Part shown: positions 1 through 6,021 of the stretch, piece by piece
Layout: each line of letters starts with the position of its first letter
Position numbering within the stretch: position 1 is the first letter of the stretch
NCBI GenBank assembly: GCA_934555865.1
Contig: CAKTFI010000034.1
Span: 1-11,275, forward strand
DNA from: an uncultured Christensenellaceae bacterium
Lineage (GTDB): Bacteria; Bacillota; Clostridia; Christensenellales; Christensenellaceae
Length of the DNA: 11,275 bases
Reading direction: 5' to 3'
Made by a program: the position numbers and the translations under genes
The notes under the pieces: model-generated
The model's database searches: none
Told to the model about the DNA's origin: nothing
Seen by the model: only the letters and a program-made list of their open reading frames with translations

Positions 1-1
1 G

Positions 2-271
2 ATCACGGTGCTCAAGAACGCCTTTGAGAGAGCGGACTATACCTTTGTGAAGTTCACGTTGGATAAGGAAGGCATGCAGGACATCCCGGCGGACTTCCGG
101 ATGAAGGAAGGGAACATCACGCTGTATGCGCAGTGGATGAAGAAAGAAAAGCCGCCGGTCACGCCGGTCACGGGCGATTCCGCGAGCCTGGCATTCTGGG
201 CGGGCGCGATGCTGCTGAGCTGCGCGGGTATCGTGCTGCTGAGCCAGATGAAGAAGCGCGCGCATAGATAA
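2..271 (+). CDS. C-terminal end of a cell-wall-anchored surface protein (partial, 5' end outside window)
   Basis: The reading frame is open from the left edge, so only the last 89 residues are visible. The segment ending NITLYAQW is the typical close of an InlB/Listeria-Bacteroides B-repeat (a small beta-grasp-like repeat of Gram-positive surface proteins). After a short proline-rich linker comes PVTGDS, an LPXTG-like sortase signal, then a hydrophobic stretch (about SLAFWAGAMLLSCAGIVLL) and a positive tail KKRAHR. This is the canonical order of a cell-wall sorting signal, so the mature protein is probably attached to peptidoglycan by sortase and exposed outside the cell. The N-terminal function (adhesin, enzyme or other) lies outside the window. 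The GTG at position 8 is internal and not a start. A hairpin and a terminator follow the stop, so it ends its transcript. Confidence 0.8.
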   Translation: MTVLKNAFERADYTFVKFTLDKEGMQDIPADFRMKEGNITLYAQWMKKEKPPVTPVTGDSASLAFWAGAMLLSCAGIVLLSQMKKRAHR

Positions 272-275
272 GCGC

Positions 276-294
276 ATCCGGCAAAAAGCCGGAT
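276..294 (+). repeat. Small perfect hairpin just after the surface-protein stop
   Basis: The arms ATCCGGC (276-282) and GCCGGAT (288-294) pair perfectly around an AAAAA loop. There is no T-tract directly after it. It may stabilise the 3' end of the surface-protein mRNA; the true terminator lies about 20 bases further on. Confidence 0.5.
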
Positions 295-314
295 ATGGAA
301 GAATTGGAGAAGGG

Positions 315-348
315 AAAGGGACTGTGGAAGCTCTGCAGTCCCTTTTTT
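315..348 (+). terminator. Rho-independent terminator of the surface-protein gene
   Basis: The stem GGGACTG (318-324) pairs with CAGTCCC (336-342) around an 11-base loop and is followed by six T residues (343-348). Three upstream A residues can extend the stem into the T-tract. It separates the surface protein from cysK. Confidence 0.8.
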
Positions 349-525
349 GTGTCTGTGTTTTGAAAGAACCGATGCCGGGGAGGACGGCGCAGGGGGGCGG
401 GAAGTTTACCGGCCGCGCTCTGGCTGCCAAACGAGGGATCCTTGGCGCGGCTTCCCCGGTACGGCAGCGGGCCGCAAAGCAAACAGTTGGCATGCAAAAA
501 AATTTGAGAAATTCTTCCCTTCCCC
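349..525. other. Intergenic stretch with no recognised gene
   Basis: This lies between the surface-protein terminator and the cysK promoter. I see no reading frame with a credible ribosome site, no RNA motif I recognise and no repeat. The short frames here overlap on both strands without coding-like features. Confidence 0.5.
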
Positions 526-554
526 TTGACAAGGACGGGGGAAGCAATTATTAT
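526..554 (+). promoter_or_regulatory. Sigma-A-type promoter of cysK
   Basis: A perfect -35 box TTGACA (526-531) is separated by 17 bases from TATTAT (549-554), one mismatch from the -10 consensus. Transcription would start near 561, giving a leader of about 135 bases before the cysK ATG. A TATAAT at 552-557 also exists, but its 20-base spacing is less favourable. Confidence 0.75.
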
Positions 555-589
555 AATTCATATAAAACCTATCAATAATATATGAATTA
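554..589 (+). promoter_or_regulatory. Perfect 11-bp inverted repeat over the cysK start region, candidate operator
   Basis: TAATTCATATA (554-564) is exactly repeated in reverse complement as TATATGAATTA (579-589), with 14 bases between. It begins at the last base of the -10 box and covers the predicted transcription start, the position expected for a repressor site. The spacer holds most of AAAACCTAT (564-572), which also occurs in the promoter of the neighbouring Rrf2 regulator. Protein binding is inferred, not shown. The arms could also form an AT-rich hairpin at the mRNA 5' end. Confidence 0.5.
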
Positions 590-604
590 AAGAAGGGCGC
601 GGAT

Positions 605-628
605 ATGCGGCATGTTTTTCGATGTTGA
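605..628 (+). CDS. Possible seven-codon leader peptide ending in a cysteine codon
   Basis: ATG at 605 opens M-R-H-V-F-R-C followed by TGA at 626-628, inside the cysK leader. AAGGG lies a plausible distance upstream (about 592-597). The last sense codon is Cys (TGT), which would suit cysteine-dependent translational control of a cysteine synthase gene. Against this, a seven-codon frame is easily produced by chance, there is only one Cys codon, and I did not find clear alternative hairpins between it and cysK. Treat as a hypothesis. Confidence 0.2.
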   Translation: MRHVFRC

Positions 629-697
629 ATGGAGAAGCGGTACAAACGGGACGAAAAGAACGGAAAATCCATCAAGACCGGGAAAAGGAGAAAAACA

Positions 698-1627
698 ATG
701 AAAGTATATCAGAAAATTACGGATTTGATCGGCGGCACGCCGCTGTTGGAACTTGGCAACTATGAAAAGAAGCACGGCCTGGAGGCGAAGATCCTCGCCA
801 AATTGGAATATTTCAACCCGGCGGGGAGCGTGAAGGATCGCATCGCGCGGGCGATGCTGGACGAGGCGGAGGCTTCCGGTGCGCTCAAGCCGGGCAGCGT
901 CATCATCGAGCCGACGAGTGGCAACACGGGCATCGGCCTGGCGGCGGTGGCGGCCTCGAGAGGCTATGAGGTGATCTTGACCATGCCGGAGACGATGAGC
1001 GTGGAGCGCCGCAACCTGCTCAAAGCCTATGGCGCCAAGCTGGTGTTGACGGACGGGGCGAAGGGCATGAACGGGGCGATCGTCAAGGCCAAGGAATTGG
1101 CGGCGCAGACGCCGAACAGCTTCATCCCGAGCCAGTTCACCAACGCGGCCAACCCGGAGGTGCATCGCCGCACGACCGGCCCGGAGATCTGGCAGGATAC
1201 GGACGGCACGGTCGACATCTTTGTCGCGGGCGTGGGCACGGGCGGCACGATCACTGGCGTGGGCGAATACCTGAAGGCGCAGAACCCCAAGGTGCAGGTC
1301 GTCGCGGTGGAACCGGCGGGGTCCCCGGTGCTGTCCAAGGGCGTGGCTGGGCCGCATAAGATCCAGGGGATCGGCGCGGGCTTTGTGCCGGAAACGCTGA
1401 ATACCAAGGTATATGACGAGGTGATCCCGGTGGAGAACGACGAGGCCTTTGCGACCGGCCGGGAGATCGCGCGGAGCGAGGGCGTGCTGGTAGGCATTTC
1501 CTCCGGCGCGGCGCTGTACGCGGCGACGGAGCTGGCAAAGCGCCCGGAAAACAAGGGCAAGACGATCGTTGTGCTCATGCCGGACACGGGGGACAGATAC
1601 CTGTCGACGCCGATGTTCGCGGAATGA
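698..1627 (+). CDS. cysK: Cysteine synthase A (O-acetylserine sulfhydrylase)
   Basis: This cytoplasmic PLP enzyme makes L-cysteine from O-acetyl-L-serine and sulfide, the last step of cysteine biosynthesis. The 309-residue product has the usual family length. The PLP-binding lysine is K46 in GSVKDR; the substrate loop TSGNTG is at 73-78, the PLP-phosphate loop GTGGT at 180-184, the pyridine-N serine region GISSG at 266-270, and the terminal [10 protein letters not shown] motif at 295-304. I chose ATG 698 because AAAGGAG sits just upstream (685-690) and the protein then starts at the conserved [16 protein letters not shown]. An in-frame ATG at 629 would add 23 basic residues unlike the family and lacks a good ribosome site. 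It has its own promoter and terminator and lies convergent with an Rrf2 regulator, consistent with CymR-like control. A cystathionine beta-synthase-type paralogue is less likely given length and motifs. Confidence 0.96.
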   Translation: MKVYQKITDLIGGTPLLELGNYEKKHGLEAKILAKLEYFNPAGSVKDRIARAMLDEAEASGALKPGSVIIEPTSGNTGIGLAAVAASRGYEVILTMPETMSVERRNLLKAYGAKLVLTDGAKGMNGAIVKAKELAAQTPNSFIPSQFTNAANPEVHRRTTGPEIWQDTDGTVDIFVAGVGTGGTITGVGEYLKAQNPKVQVVAVEPAGSPVLSKGVAGPHKIQGIGAGFVPETLNTKVYDEVIPVENDEAFATGREIARSEGVLVGISSGAALYAATELAKRPENKGKTIVVLMPDTGDRYLSTPMFAE

Positions 1628-1639
1628 TGCGAGCGAAAA

Positions 1640-1674
1640 CGAAAAAAGAGAGGAGAAACTCCTCTCTTTTTTCG
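1640..1674. terminator. Strong bidirectional terminator between cysK and the Rrf2 gene
   Basis: The arms CGAAAAAAGAGAGGAG (1640-1655) and its exact complement (1659-1674) make a 16-bp stem around an AAA loop. The run of six T lies in the descending arm on the plus strand and six A in the ascending arm, so it can terminate in both directions. It lies 13 bases after the cysK stop and also faces the convergent regulator, which ends at 1856. I see nothing else at 1675-1855. Confidence 0.9.
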
Positions 1675-1855
1675 TGCGCAATATGGGGAAAAGCGGCCGC
1701 AGAACGGTGGCGTTGGAAAAAGCGGACGGCACGCCACGCAGCGCATTTTTCCATCAAACAGCGGTTTCTTTTGCCGCATCGCCTCTGCTGCATTTGAAGC
1801 GACATACAGCGTTTAGCACATCGCCAAGGCGCGCGAAGCCTGCCGGAACTCCGGG

Positions 1856-2293
1856 TTAGATGCTGTAGTCGCCGCCGCGGCGCGCCGCCTGCTGATCCAG
1901 GATGTCTTGCAGCGTGATGTGATCAAGATAGTCGTCGATGACTCGCTCCAGCCCCTCCCAGATGGGGAGCGTAACGCATTGCCCGCAGCGCGTACAGGGG
2001 TTTGGGTCCTGCTCCATGCAGGGAACGGGCGCAAAGCTGCCCTCTGTGACGCGCAGGATGTCGCCGACCGTGTATTGACCGGGCGCCTTGGCGAGGCGAT
2101 ACCCGCCCTGAAACCCGCGGCTCGTCTGCAAAAAGCCCGTCCGGTTGAACAGGGGAATGATCTGCTCGAGGTATTTTTTGGAGATCTCCTGCCGCTTGGC
2201 GATGTCCTTGAGGGCGATGTATTCCCCGTTTTGGTGCTCGGCCAAATCGATGAGCATGCGCAGGGCATAGCGCCCTTTGGTAGAAATTTTCAT
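1856..2293 (-). CDS. Rrf2-family transcriptional regulator with a cysteine cluster (CymR/IscR-like)
   Basis: The 145-residue protein opens with MKISTKGRYALRMLIDLA, the hallmark start of Rrf2 regulators, followed by a winged helix-turn-helix (about residues 26-66, including ISKKYLEQI and the wing around GFQGGYRL). Four cysteines follow at 92, 100, 103 and 106, in the region where IscR holds its Fe-S ligands; CymR of Bacillus, the regulator of cysteine metabolism, lacks this cluster. ATG 2293 is preceded on its strand by AGGAGGGG with good spacing. It is convergent with cysK and divergent from the ECF operon, with its own promoter. The start of the protein resembles CymR and the cysteines resemble IscR, so the signal could be O-acetylserine/CysK, an Fe-S cluster or thiol redox state; sequence alone does not decide. 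Self-control and control of cysK are inferred from a shared promoter motif. Confidence 0.9.
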   Translation of the reverse strand: MKISTKGRYALRMLIDLAEHQNGEYIALKDIAKRQEISKKYLEQIIPLFNRTGFLQTSRGFQGGYRLAKAPGQYTVGDILRVTEGSFAPVPCMEQDPNPCTRCGQCVTLPIWEGLERVIDDYLDHITLQDILDQQAARRGGDYSI

Positions 2294-2313
2294 AGAACCC
2301 CTCCTATATGCTT

Positions 2314-2342
2314 ATAATACCATAGGTTTTCTAGGTAATCAA
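2314..2342 (-). promoter_or_regulatory. Promoter of the Rrf2 regulator with an embedded imperfect palindrome
   Basis: Read on the minus strand, TTGATT (2342-2337) and TATTAT (2319-2314) are separated by 17 bases. The spacer, on that strand, contains ACCTAG-AAAAC-CTATGGT, an imperfect dyad whose half sites ACCTAG and CTA(T)GGT differ by one inserted base. AAAACCTAT within it is identical to 564-572 at the cysK start. An operator between -35 and -10 would allow autorepression. Confidence 0.65.
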
Positions 2343-2357
2343 GAAGCGCGCCGCAAA

Positions 2358-2386
2358 TTGCCTTTTGGCGGGGGCTATGCTATACT
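2358..2386 (+). promoter_or_regulatory. Predicted promoter of the ECF transporter operon
   Basis: TTGCCT (2358-2363) and TATACT (2381-2386) are 17 bases apart, four and five matches to the consensus boxes. It is divergent from and just downstream of the Rrf2 promoter. The leader to the ATG at 2441 is only about 50 bases, leaving no room for a cobalamin or thiamine riboswitch. Confidence 0.55.
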
Positions 2387-2440
2387 GGGGGTACTTTTTT
2401 TGGGAGGAGGCCGCCGGAGCTTGCCTGCGGCGGGGCGCGT

Positions 2441-3331
2441 ATGCTGCACGATCGGTTTCAAAAAATGCATCCGCGGGTGCTGTGCCTGTATTTCGCGGGC
2501 GTGCTGCTCGTATCCATGTTGACGCTGCATCCGGTGTTTTTGGGCGTGAGCCTGGCGGCGGCCCTAGGCACGCATGTGCTCCTGCGGGGCGGACGCGCCA
2601 CGGGGCGGATGCTGTGCGGAATCCTGCCGGCGATGCTGCTCATCGTGGGGATGAACCTGCTCTTTCAGCACGCGGGCGTCACGCTATTGTGGTATTTGCC
2701 GAACGGAAACCCTGTCACGCGGGAGGCGATCCTCTATGGCACCGCCACGGCGGGGATGTTTGCAGCGACCGTCCTCTGGGCCGCCTGCTACCAGGAAGTG
2801 GTCACGGCGGAGAAATTTTGGGATCTGCTGCGGGGGAAGCTCCCGGCGTTTTCGCAGCTGTGGGTGCTCGCGCTGCGGTTTGTGCCCAGGTTCCACCGCC
2901 GGATGCGGCGCGTTGCGGCGGCACAGGCGCAGATCGGGCGCGGCACGGAGGCAGGCAGCCCGCGCCTGCGCCTGCAAAACGGCGCACGGGTGTTTTCGAT
3001 CGCGATGACCTGGGCGCTGGAGGACGGGATCGTCACGGCGGACTCCATGCGCAGCCGGGGGTACGGCGCGGGGCCGCGCAGCCGGTTTTCCCGCTATCGC
3101 TGGAGCGGTCGGGAGCGGGCCATGTTTTGGGGGCTGCTCCTGCTGCTCGGGAGCGTCCTTGCGGCGGCGCTCTGCGGCGCGATGCGGGCAGTGTATTATC
3201 CGGCGATCCGGTTTGCGGTCTCGCCGATGCTCTATGTAGGCGGCGCGTGCTATGGTGCATTTTGCGCATTCCCGCTGCTGCTGGCGGGAGGAGAGAGGAT
3301 ACGATGGCGGAAGTTGCGGTTCGAGAACTGA
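2441..3331 (+). CDS. ECF transporter transmembrane T component (EcfT/CbiQ family)
   Basis: EcfT is the membrane scaffold that couples the two ATPases to a small substrate-binding S protein in group I/II ECF vitamin importers. The 296-residue product has hydrophobic stretches at about 14-47, 58-75, 98-117, 226-249 and 258-282. It carries the two cytoplasmic X-R-G coupling motifs typical of the family, GRG at 166-168 and SRG at 205-207 (in DSMRSRGYG), and the preceding ALRFVPRF at 144-151. These helices contact the grooves of the ATPases. ATG 2441 is the only in-frame start near the predicted promoter; its ribosome site is weak, since GGGAGGAGG (2402-2410) lies about 30 bases upstream. The last 28 bases overlap the ATPase gene, implying coupled translation. 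The assignment to the family is firm; the transported vitamin is not shown by this gene. Confidence 0.88.
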   Translation: MLHDRFQKMHPRVLCLYFAGVLLVSMLTLHPVFLGVSLAAALGTHVLLRGGRATGRMLCGILPAMLLIVGMNLLFQHAGVTLLWYLPNGNPVTREAILYGTATAGMFAATVLWAACYQEVVTAEKFWDLLRGKLPAFSQLWVLALRFVPRFHRRMRRVAAAQAQIGRGTEAGSPRLRLQNGARVFSIAMTWALEDGIVTADSMRSRGYGAGPRSRFSRYRWSGRERAMFWGLLLLLGSVLAAALCGAMRAVYYPAIRFAVSPMLYVGGACYGAFCAFPLLLAGGERIRWRKLRFEN

Positions 3332-4914
3332 GTTTTCAATATCCGGGGTGCCGGGAACAGGCGCTGCGGGAGGTCTCCCTGACTCTCCCGGCGGGCGGGA
3401 TCACGCTGCTCTGCGGCTATTCCGGGAGCGGCAAAAGCACGCTGCTGCGGCAGATGAAAAGCTGCCTGGCGGCGCACGGGACGCGCAGCGGGCAGATCCT
3501 GCTGGACGGGCGGCCGCTGGAGGAGATCTCCTGGCAGGAACAGGCGCGGCGGATCGGGTTTGTGCTGCAGCAGCCGGAGGAACAGCTCGTAAGCGAGCGA
3601 GTGTATGCTGAATTGGCGTTCGGGCTGGAAAACCTCGGCTATCCGCCGGAGAAGATTCGCCTGCGCGTGGCGGAGGTCGCCACCTTTTTTGGGATCGACG
3701 GCTGGTTTTCCAAAAAGGTGGACGAGCTTTCGGGCGGAGAGAAGCAGATATTGAACCTGGCGGCGGTCGTGGCGATGGACCCGGAGGTGCTCATTTTGGA
3801 CGAGCCGACGAGCCAGCTGGACCCGATCGCCGCGGCGGAATTCCTGCAATTGCTGCGCAAGCTGCGGGACGAGCTCGGGATGACGATCCTGCTGTCGGAG
3901 CACCGGCTGGAGGAGGCGCTGCCGCTGGCGGACGCCATGGCGGTGCTGGAGGAGGGAAGGGTCGTCGCGTTTGGGAAACCGCGGGCGGTGATGCAGGAGC
4001 TTGCGGAGGCGCCCATGGCCGCCGCATTCCCGACGGCGGTGCGGATGTTCTGGGCGGCGGGCGCCGCGGGGGAGGCTCCTGTGACGATCGGCGAGGGGCG
4101 CGCGTGGCTGGCGGCGCAGAACCCGCGGCCGGCCCCTCGCGCCGAGGCGGAGGCAGCGCACGGGGCGGAATGCCTTCGCCTGCGGGAGGTCTGCTTTCGC
4201 TATACAAAAGCGGGGCGGGATGTCCTGGACGGGTTGGACCTCTGCCTGTATACCGGGGAGGTCTATGCGGTGCTGGGCGGCAACGGCACGGGCAAGAGCA
4301 CGCTGCTGGGCATCCTTTCCGGGCGGCTTATCCCCTATGCCGGGAAAATTTTTGTGCGGGGCGAGCGGCAGAAGCGGCTGCATCCGGCAAGGCAGCGGAT
4401 CGCCGCCCTGCCGCAGGACCCACGGGAGCTGTTTGTGCGTGAGAGCGTCCGGGAGGAGCTTTGCGAGATGACGCCCGACGCGGCCGCGGCGGCGGAGATG
4501 CAGCGGCAAATGGGGCTGGAGGCCTTGGCGGATAGGCACCCCTTCGACCTCTCCGGCGGAGAGCAGCAAAAGCTGGCGCTTGCCAAGGCGCTGCTTATCG
4601 ATCCGGAGGTGTTGCTGCTGGACGAGCCGACCAAGGGGATGGACGGTAGCCTGAAGCGGGAATTCGGCCGCCTGCTGCGCCAATGGCGCGCGCAGGGCAA
4701 GTGCATCCTGCTGGTGAGCCACGACATCGAATTCTGCGCGGACTATGCGGATCGCTGCGGGCTGTTGTTTGACGGGAGCCTGGTGAGCGAGGCCGCCACT
4801 TTGGACTTCTTTGCGGAGAATCGGTTCTATACGACGGCGGCGGCGCGGATCTGCCGGGGGATCTTGCCGGGCGTTGTGCGCTGCCGGGAGGTAGAGGCAT
4901 GCATACGAGGCTAG
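3304..4914 (+). CDS. ECF transporter double ATPase (two fused EcfA domains)
   Basis: This 536-residue protein is a tandem of two ABC ATPases that together power ECF import; usually these are two separate genes. Domain 1 (about 1-235): Walker A GYSGSGKST 38-46, Q-loop LQQPEEQL around 88-95, signature LSGGEKQ 142-148, Walker B VLILDEPT 162-169, switch H200. Domain 2 (about 288-500): Walker A GGNGTGKST 325-333, Q-loop LPQDP 369-373, signature LSGGEQQ 416-422, Walker B VLLLDEPT 436-443, switch H473. All catalytic elements are intact in both halves, so both sites may hydrolyse ATP. An alanine-rich linker (about 240-287) joins them. ATG 3304 is chosen for GGGAGGAGAG just upstream (about 3287-3296) and because it begins directly before the first beta strand; the frame is open upstream but that sequence is the other frame of EcfT. 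It overlaps the T gene by 28 bases and the S gene by 16. Confidence 0.93.
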   Translation: MAEVAVRELSFQYPGCREQALREVSLTLPAGGITLLCGYSGSGKSTLLRQMKSCLAAHGTRSGQILLDGRPLEEISWQEQARRIGFVLQQPEEQLVSERVYAELAFGLENLGYPPEKIRLRVAEVATFFGIDGWFSKKVDELSGGEKQILNLAAVVAMDPEVLILDEPTSQLDPIAAAEFLQLLRKLRDELGMTILLSEHRLEEALPLADAMAVLEEGRVVAFGKPRAVMQELAEAPMAAAFPTAVRMFWAAGAAGEAPVTIGEGRAWLAAQNPRPAPRAEAEAAHGAECLRLREVCFRYTKAGRDVLDGLDLCLYTGEVYAVLGGNGTGKSTLLGILSGRLIPYAGKIFVRGERQKRLHPARQRIAALPQDPRELFVRESVREELCEMTPDAAAAAEMQRQMGLEALADRHPFDLSGGEQQKLALAKALLIDPEVLLLDEPTKGMDGSLKREFGRLLRQWRAQGKCILLVSHDIEFCADYADRCGLLFDGSLVSEAATLDFFAENRFYTTAAARICRGILPGVVRCREVEACIRG

Positions 4915-5636
4915 GCCATGCGGGCTTTTGGGCCGCGCTGTTTTTGGGGATCGCGGCGCTTTTGGGCGTCTCCGTGTTCTGCTGGGGCAACCGGCAATAC
5001 TATCTGACCTCCTTTTTGCTAGCGGGGTTGATGCTGCTGCCGTTCTTGCTCCGCTTTGAGGGCAGGCGGCCCGGGGCGCGGGAGCTGGTGCTGCTGGCGA
5101 GCATGGCGGCGCTGGCCGTCGCCGGGCGGGCGGCGTTTTACTGGCTGCCGCAGGCAAAGCCGGTGAGCGCGGTCGTGATCCTGACGGCAGTGATCCTGGG
5201 GCCGGAGGCGGGCTTTCTGACCGGGGCGCTGGCAGCACTGCTTTCGAACTTCTTTTTTGGGCAGGGTCCGTGGACGCCATGGCAGATGATCGGCTTTGGC
5301 CTGGTGGGGTTTTTGGGCGGCAAGCTGTTCTATGGGAAGCGAAAAAGCCGCCTGGGGCTGGCGGTCTATGGGTTCTTTTCGGTGCTGCTCGTCTACGGTG
5401 GGCTGCTGGACACGGCGAGCCTCTTTCTCTTTCCCGCGGAGATCAGCTGGCAAGCCCTGCTCGCGCTGTATGCGTCCGGATTCCCATTCAATTTGGTGCA
5501 TGCGGTGGCGACGGTTGTGTTCCTGTGGCTGCTGGATGCCCCGGTGTGCGCCAAGCTGGAACGCCTGGTGCGCAAATACGGAATCGACACAAAGACTGTG
5601 CCGCCGCGGGTGCGAGAAAAAGCGGAGAAGCCCTGA
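4899..5636 (+). CDS. ECF transporter S component (substrate-binding membrane protein; possibly cobalamin-type CbrT)
   Basis: The 245-residue hydrophobic protein ends the ECF operon and should be the vitamin-capture subunit. Probable membrane helices lie near 8-28, 35-52, 61-82, 88-115, 129-144, 152-177, 184-193 and 198-213. The core TAVILGPEAGFLTGALAAL (96-114) followed by FFFGQGPWTPWQM (118-130) is the pattern I associate with S components of the group that includes the cobalamin transporter CbrT; this substrate guess is from memory and unverified. There is an extra N-terminal hydrophobic pair relative to the usual six-helix S protein. ATG 4899 has GGGAGG at 4886-4891 and overlaps the ATPase stop by 16 bases, so translation is coupled. 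A dedicated S gene beside T and A genes suggests a group I, single-substrate transporter. The charged tail after 214 is cytoplasmic by inference. Confidence 0.8.
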   Translation: MHTRLGHAGFWAALFLGIAALLGVSVFCWGNRQYYLTSFLLAGLMLLPFLLRFEGRRPGARELVLLASMAALAVAGRAAFYWLPQAKPVSAVVILTAVILGPEAGFLTGALAALLSNFFFGQGPWTPWQMIGFGLVGFLGGKLFYGKRKSRLGLAVYGFFSVLLVYGGLLDTASLFLFPAEISWQALLALYASGFPFNLVHAVATVVFLWLLDAPVCAKLERLVRKYGIDTKTVPPRVREKAEKP

Positions 5637-5671
5637 GTGACAAGCGAACACCGCGCGCATGCGGAACCGAA

Positions 5672-5714
5672 GGCCTCCGTCTGTCTAGCAAGGACAGGCG
5701 GGGGTCCTTATTTG
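5672..5714 (+). terminator. Probable terminator of the ECF operon
   Basis: A 14-bp stem, GGCCTCCGTCTGTC (5672-5685) with 5693-5706, includes three G-U pairs and has a seven-base loop. The downstream tract is only TTATTT, so its strength is uncertain. It lies 35 bases after the S component stop. Confidence 0.55.
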
Positions 5715-6021
5715 CGCCTATCCGGGGCAGGGCAAAGGCCGGTGCGAAAAGGCCGCAGATGGGCGGGGCTGTATATCAAATGTACGACAAAAAATCTTTG
5801 CAAAAGAAAAAATCAAAACTAACAATAAATTTGATAATTTAGGCCTTCTGTTTTTGTGTTTTGAAATTGTATAGCAGGAATGGAAAATGCCAGTCAGTGA
5901 CTGGCATTGATTTGTATCCTTTTTTCCAATTCGATAGACGGTACCACTGAATCGGAGAGGCGAGTATATAATTTTGGTTATATGGCAATGAAATGTTTGA
6001 ATCCTACTGTATGTCAGTGTG
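5715..6021. other. Gene-free left flank of the AT-rich insertion
   Basis: At about 5770-5780 the base composition changes abruptly from GC-rich to AT-rich. The stretch holds a perfect palindrome at 5886-5908 and no credible gene. A 22-codon minus frame (5907-5839) has no good ribosome site. No integrase, transposase or terminal repeat was recognised. Confidence 0.6.
5886..5908. repeat. Perfect 23-base palindrome downstream of the caspase gene
   Basis: AATGCCAGTCA (5886-5896) and TGACTGGCATT (5898-5908) are exact reverse complements around a single central G. On the minus strand it is followed by a short T-run (complement of AAAA at 5884-5887), and it lies about 115 bases past the caspase stop, so it may be that gene's terminator. 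On the plus strand a run of six T follows about ten bases later. A protein-binding site is an alternative. Confidence 0.5.

Noticed and set aside
560..697. T-box or S-box riboswitch in the cysK leader
   Set aside because: No conserved T-box sequence (GGGTGGNACCGCG-like) and no SAM-box elements are present, and the leader is too short.
612..701. A 29-codon frame ending with TGA overlapping the cysK ATG
   Set aside because: The overlap looks like translational coupling, but it has no ribosome site and an uninformative, low-complexity sequence.
587..1732. A 381-codon minus-strand frame opposite cysK
   Set aside because: It runs through the strong terminator and is a composition shadow of cysK with no family features.
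2387..2440. Vitamin riboswitch upstream of the ECF operon
   Set aside because: Only about 50 bases of leader; no B12-box or thi-box motif.
3250..5280. A 676-codon open frame on the minus strand opposite the ECF operon
   Set aside because: It is antisense to three well-supported genes, is rich in Arg/Pro/Ala/Gln as expected from a GC-rich shadow frame, and has no recognisable domain.
5839..5907. A 22-codon minus-strand frame starting inside the palindrome
   Set aside because: No ribosome site and no similarity I can support; its start is part of the palindrome.
5715..6021. Attachment-site duplicate of the tRNA-Arg 3' end
   Set aside because: I looked for the T-arm and acceptor sequence here; only a short GTTTGAATCC-like match at about 5995, which is not the same sequence.
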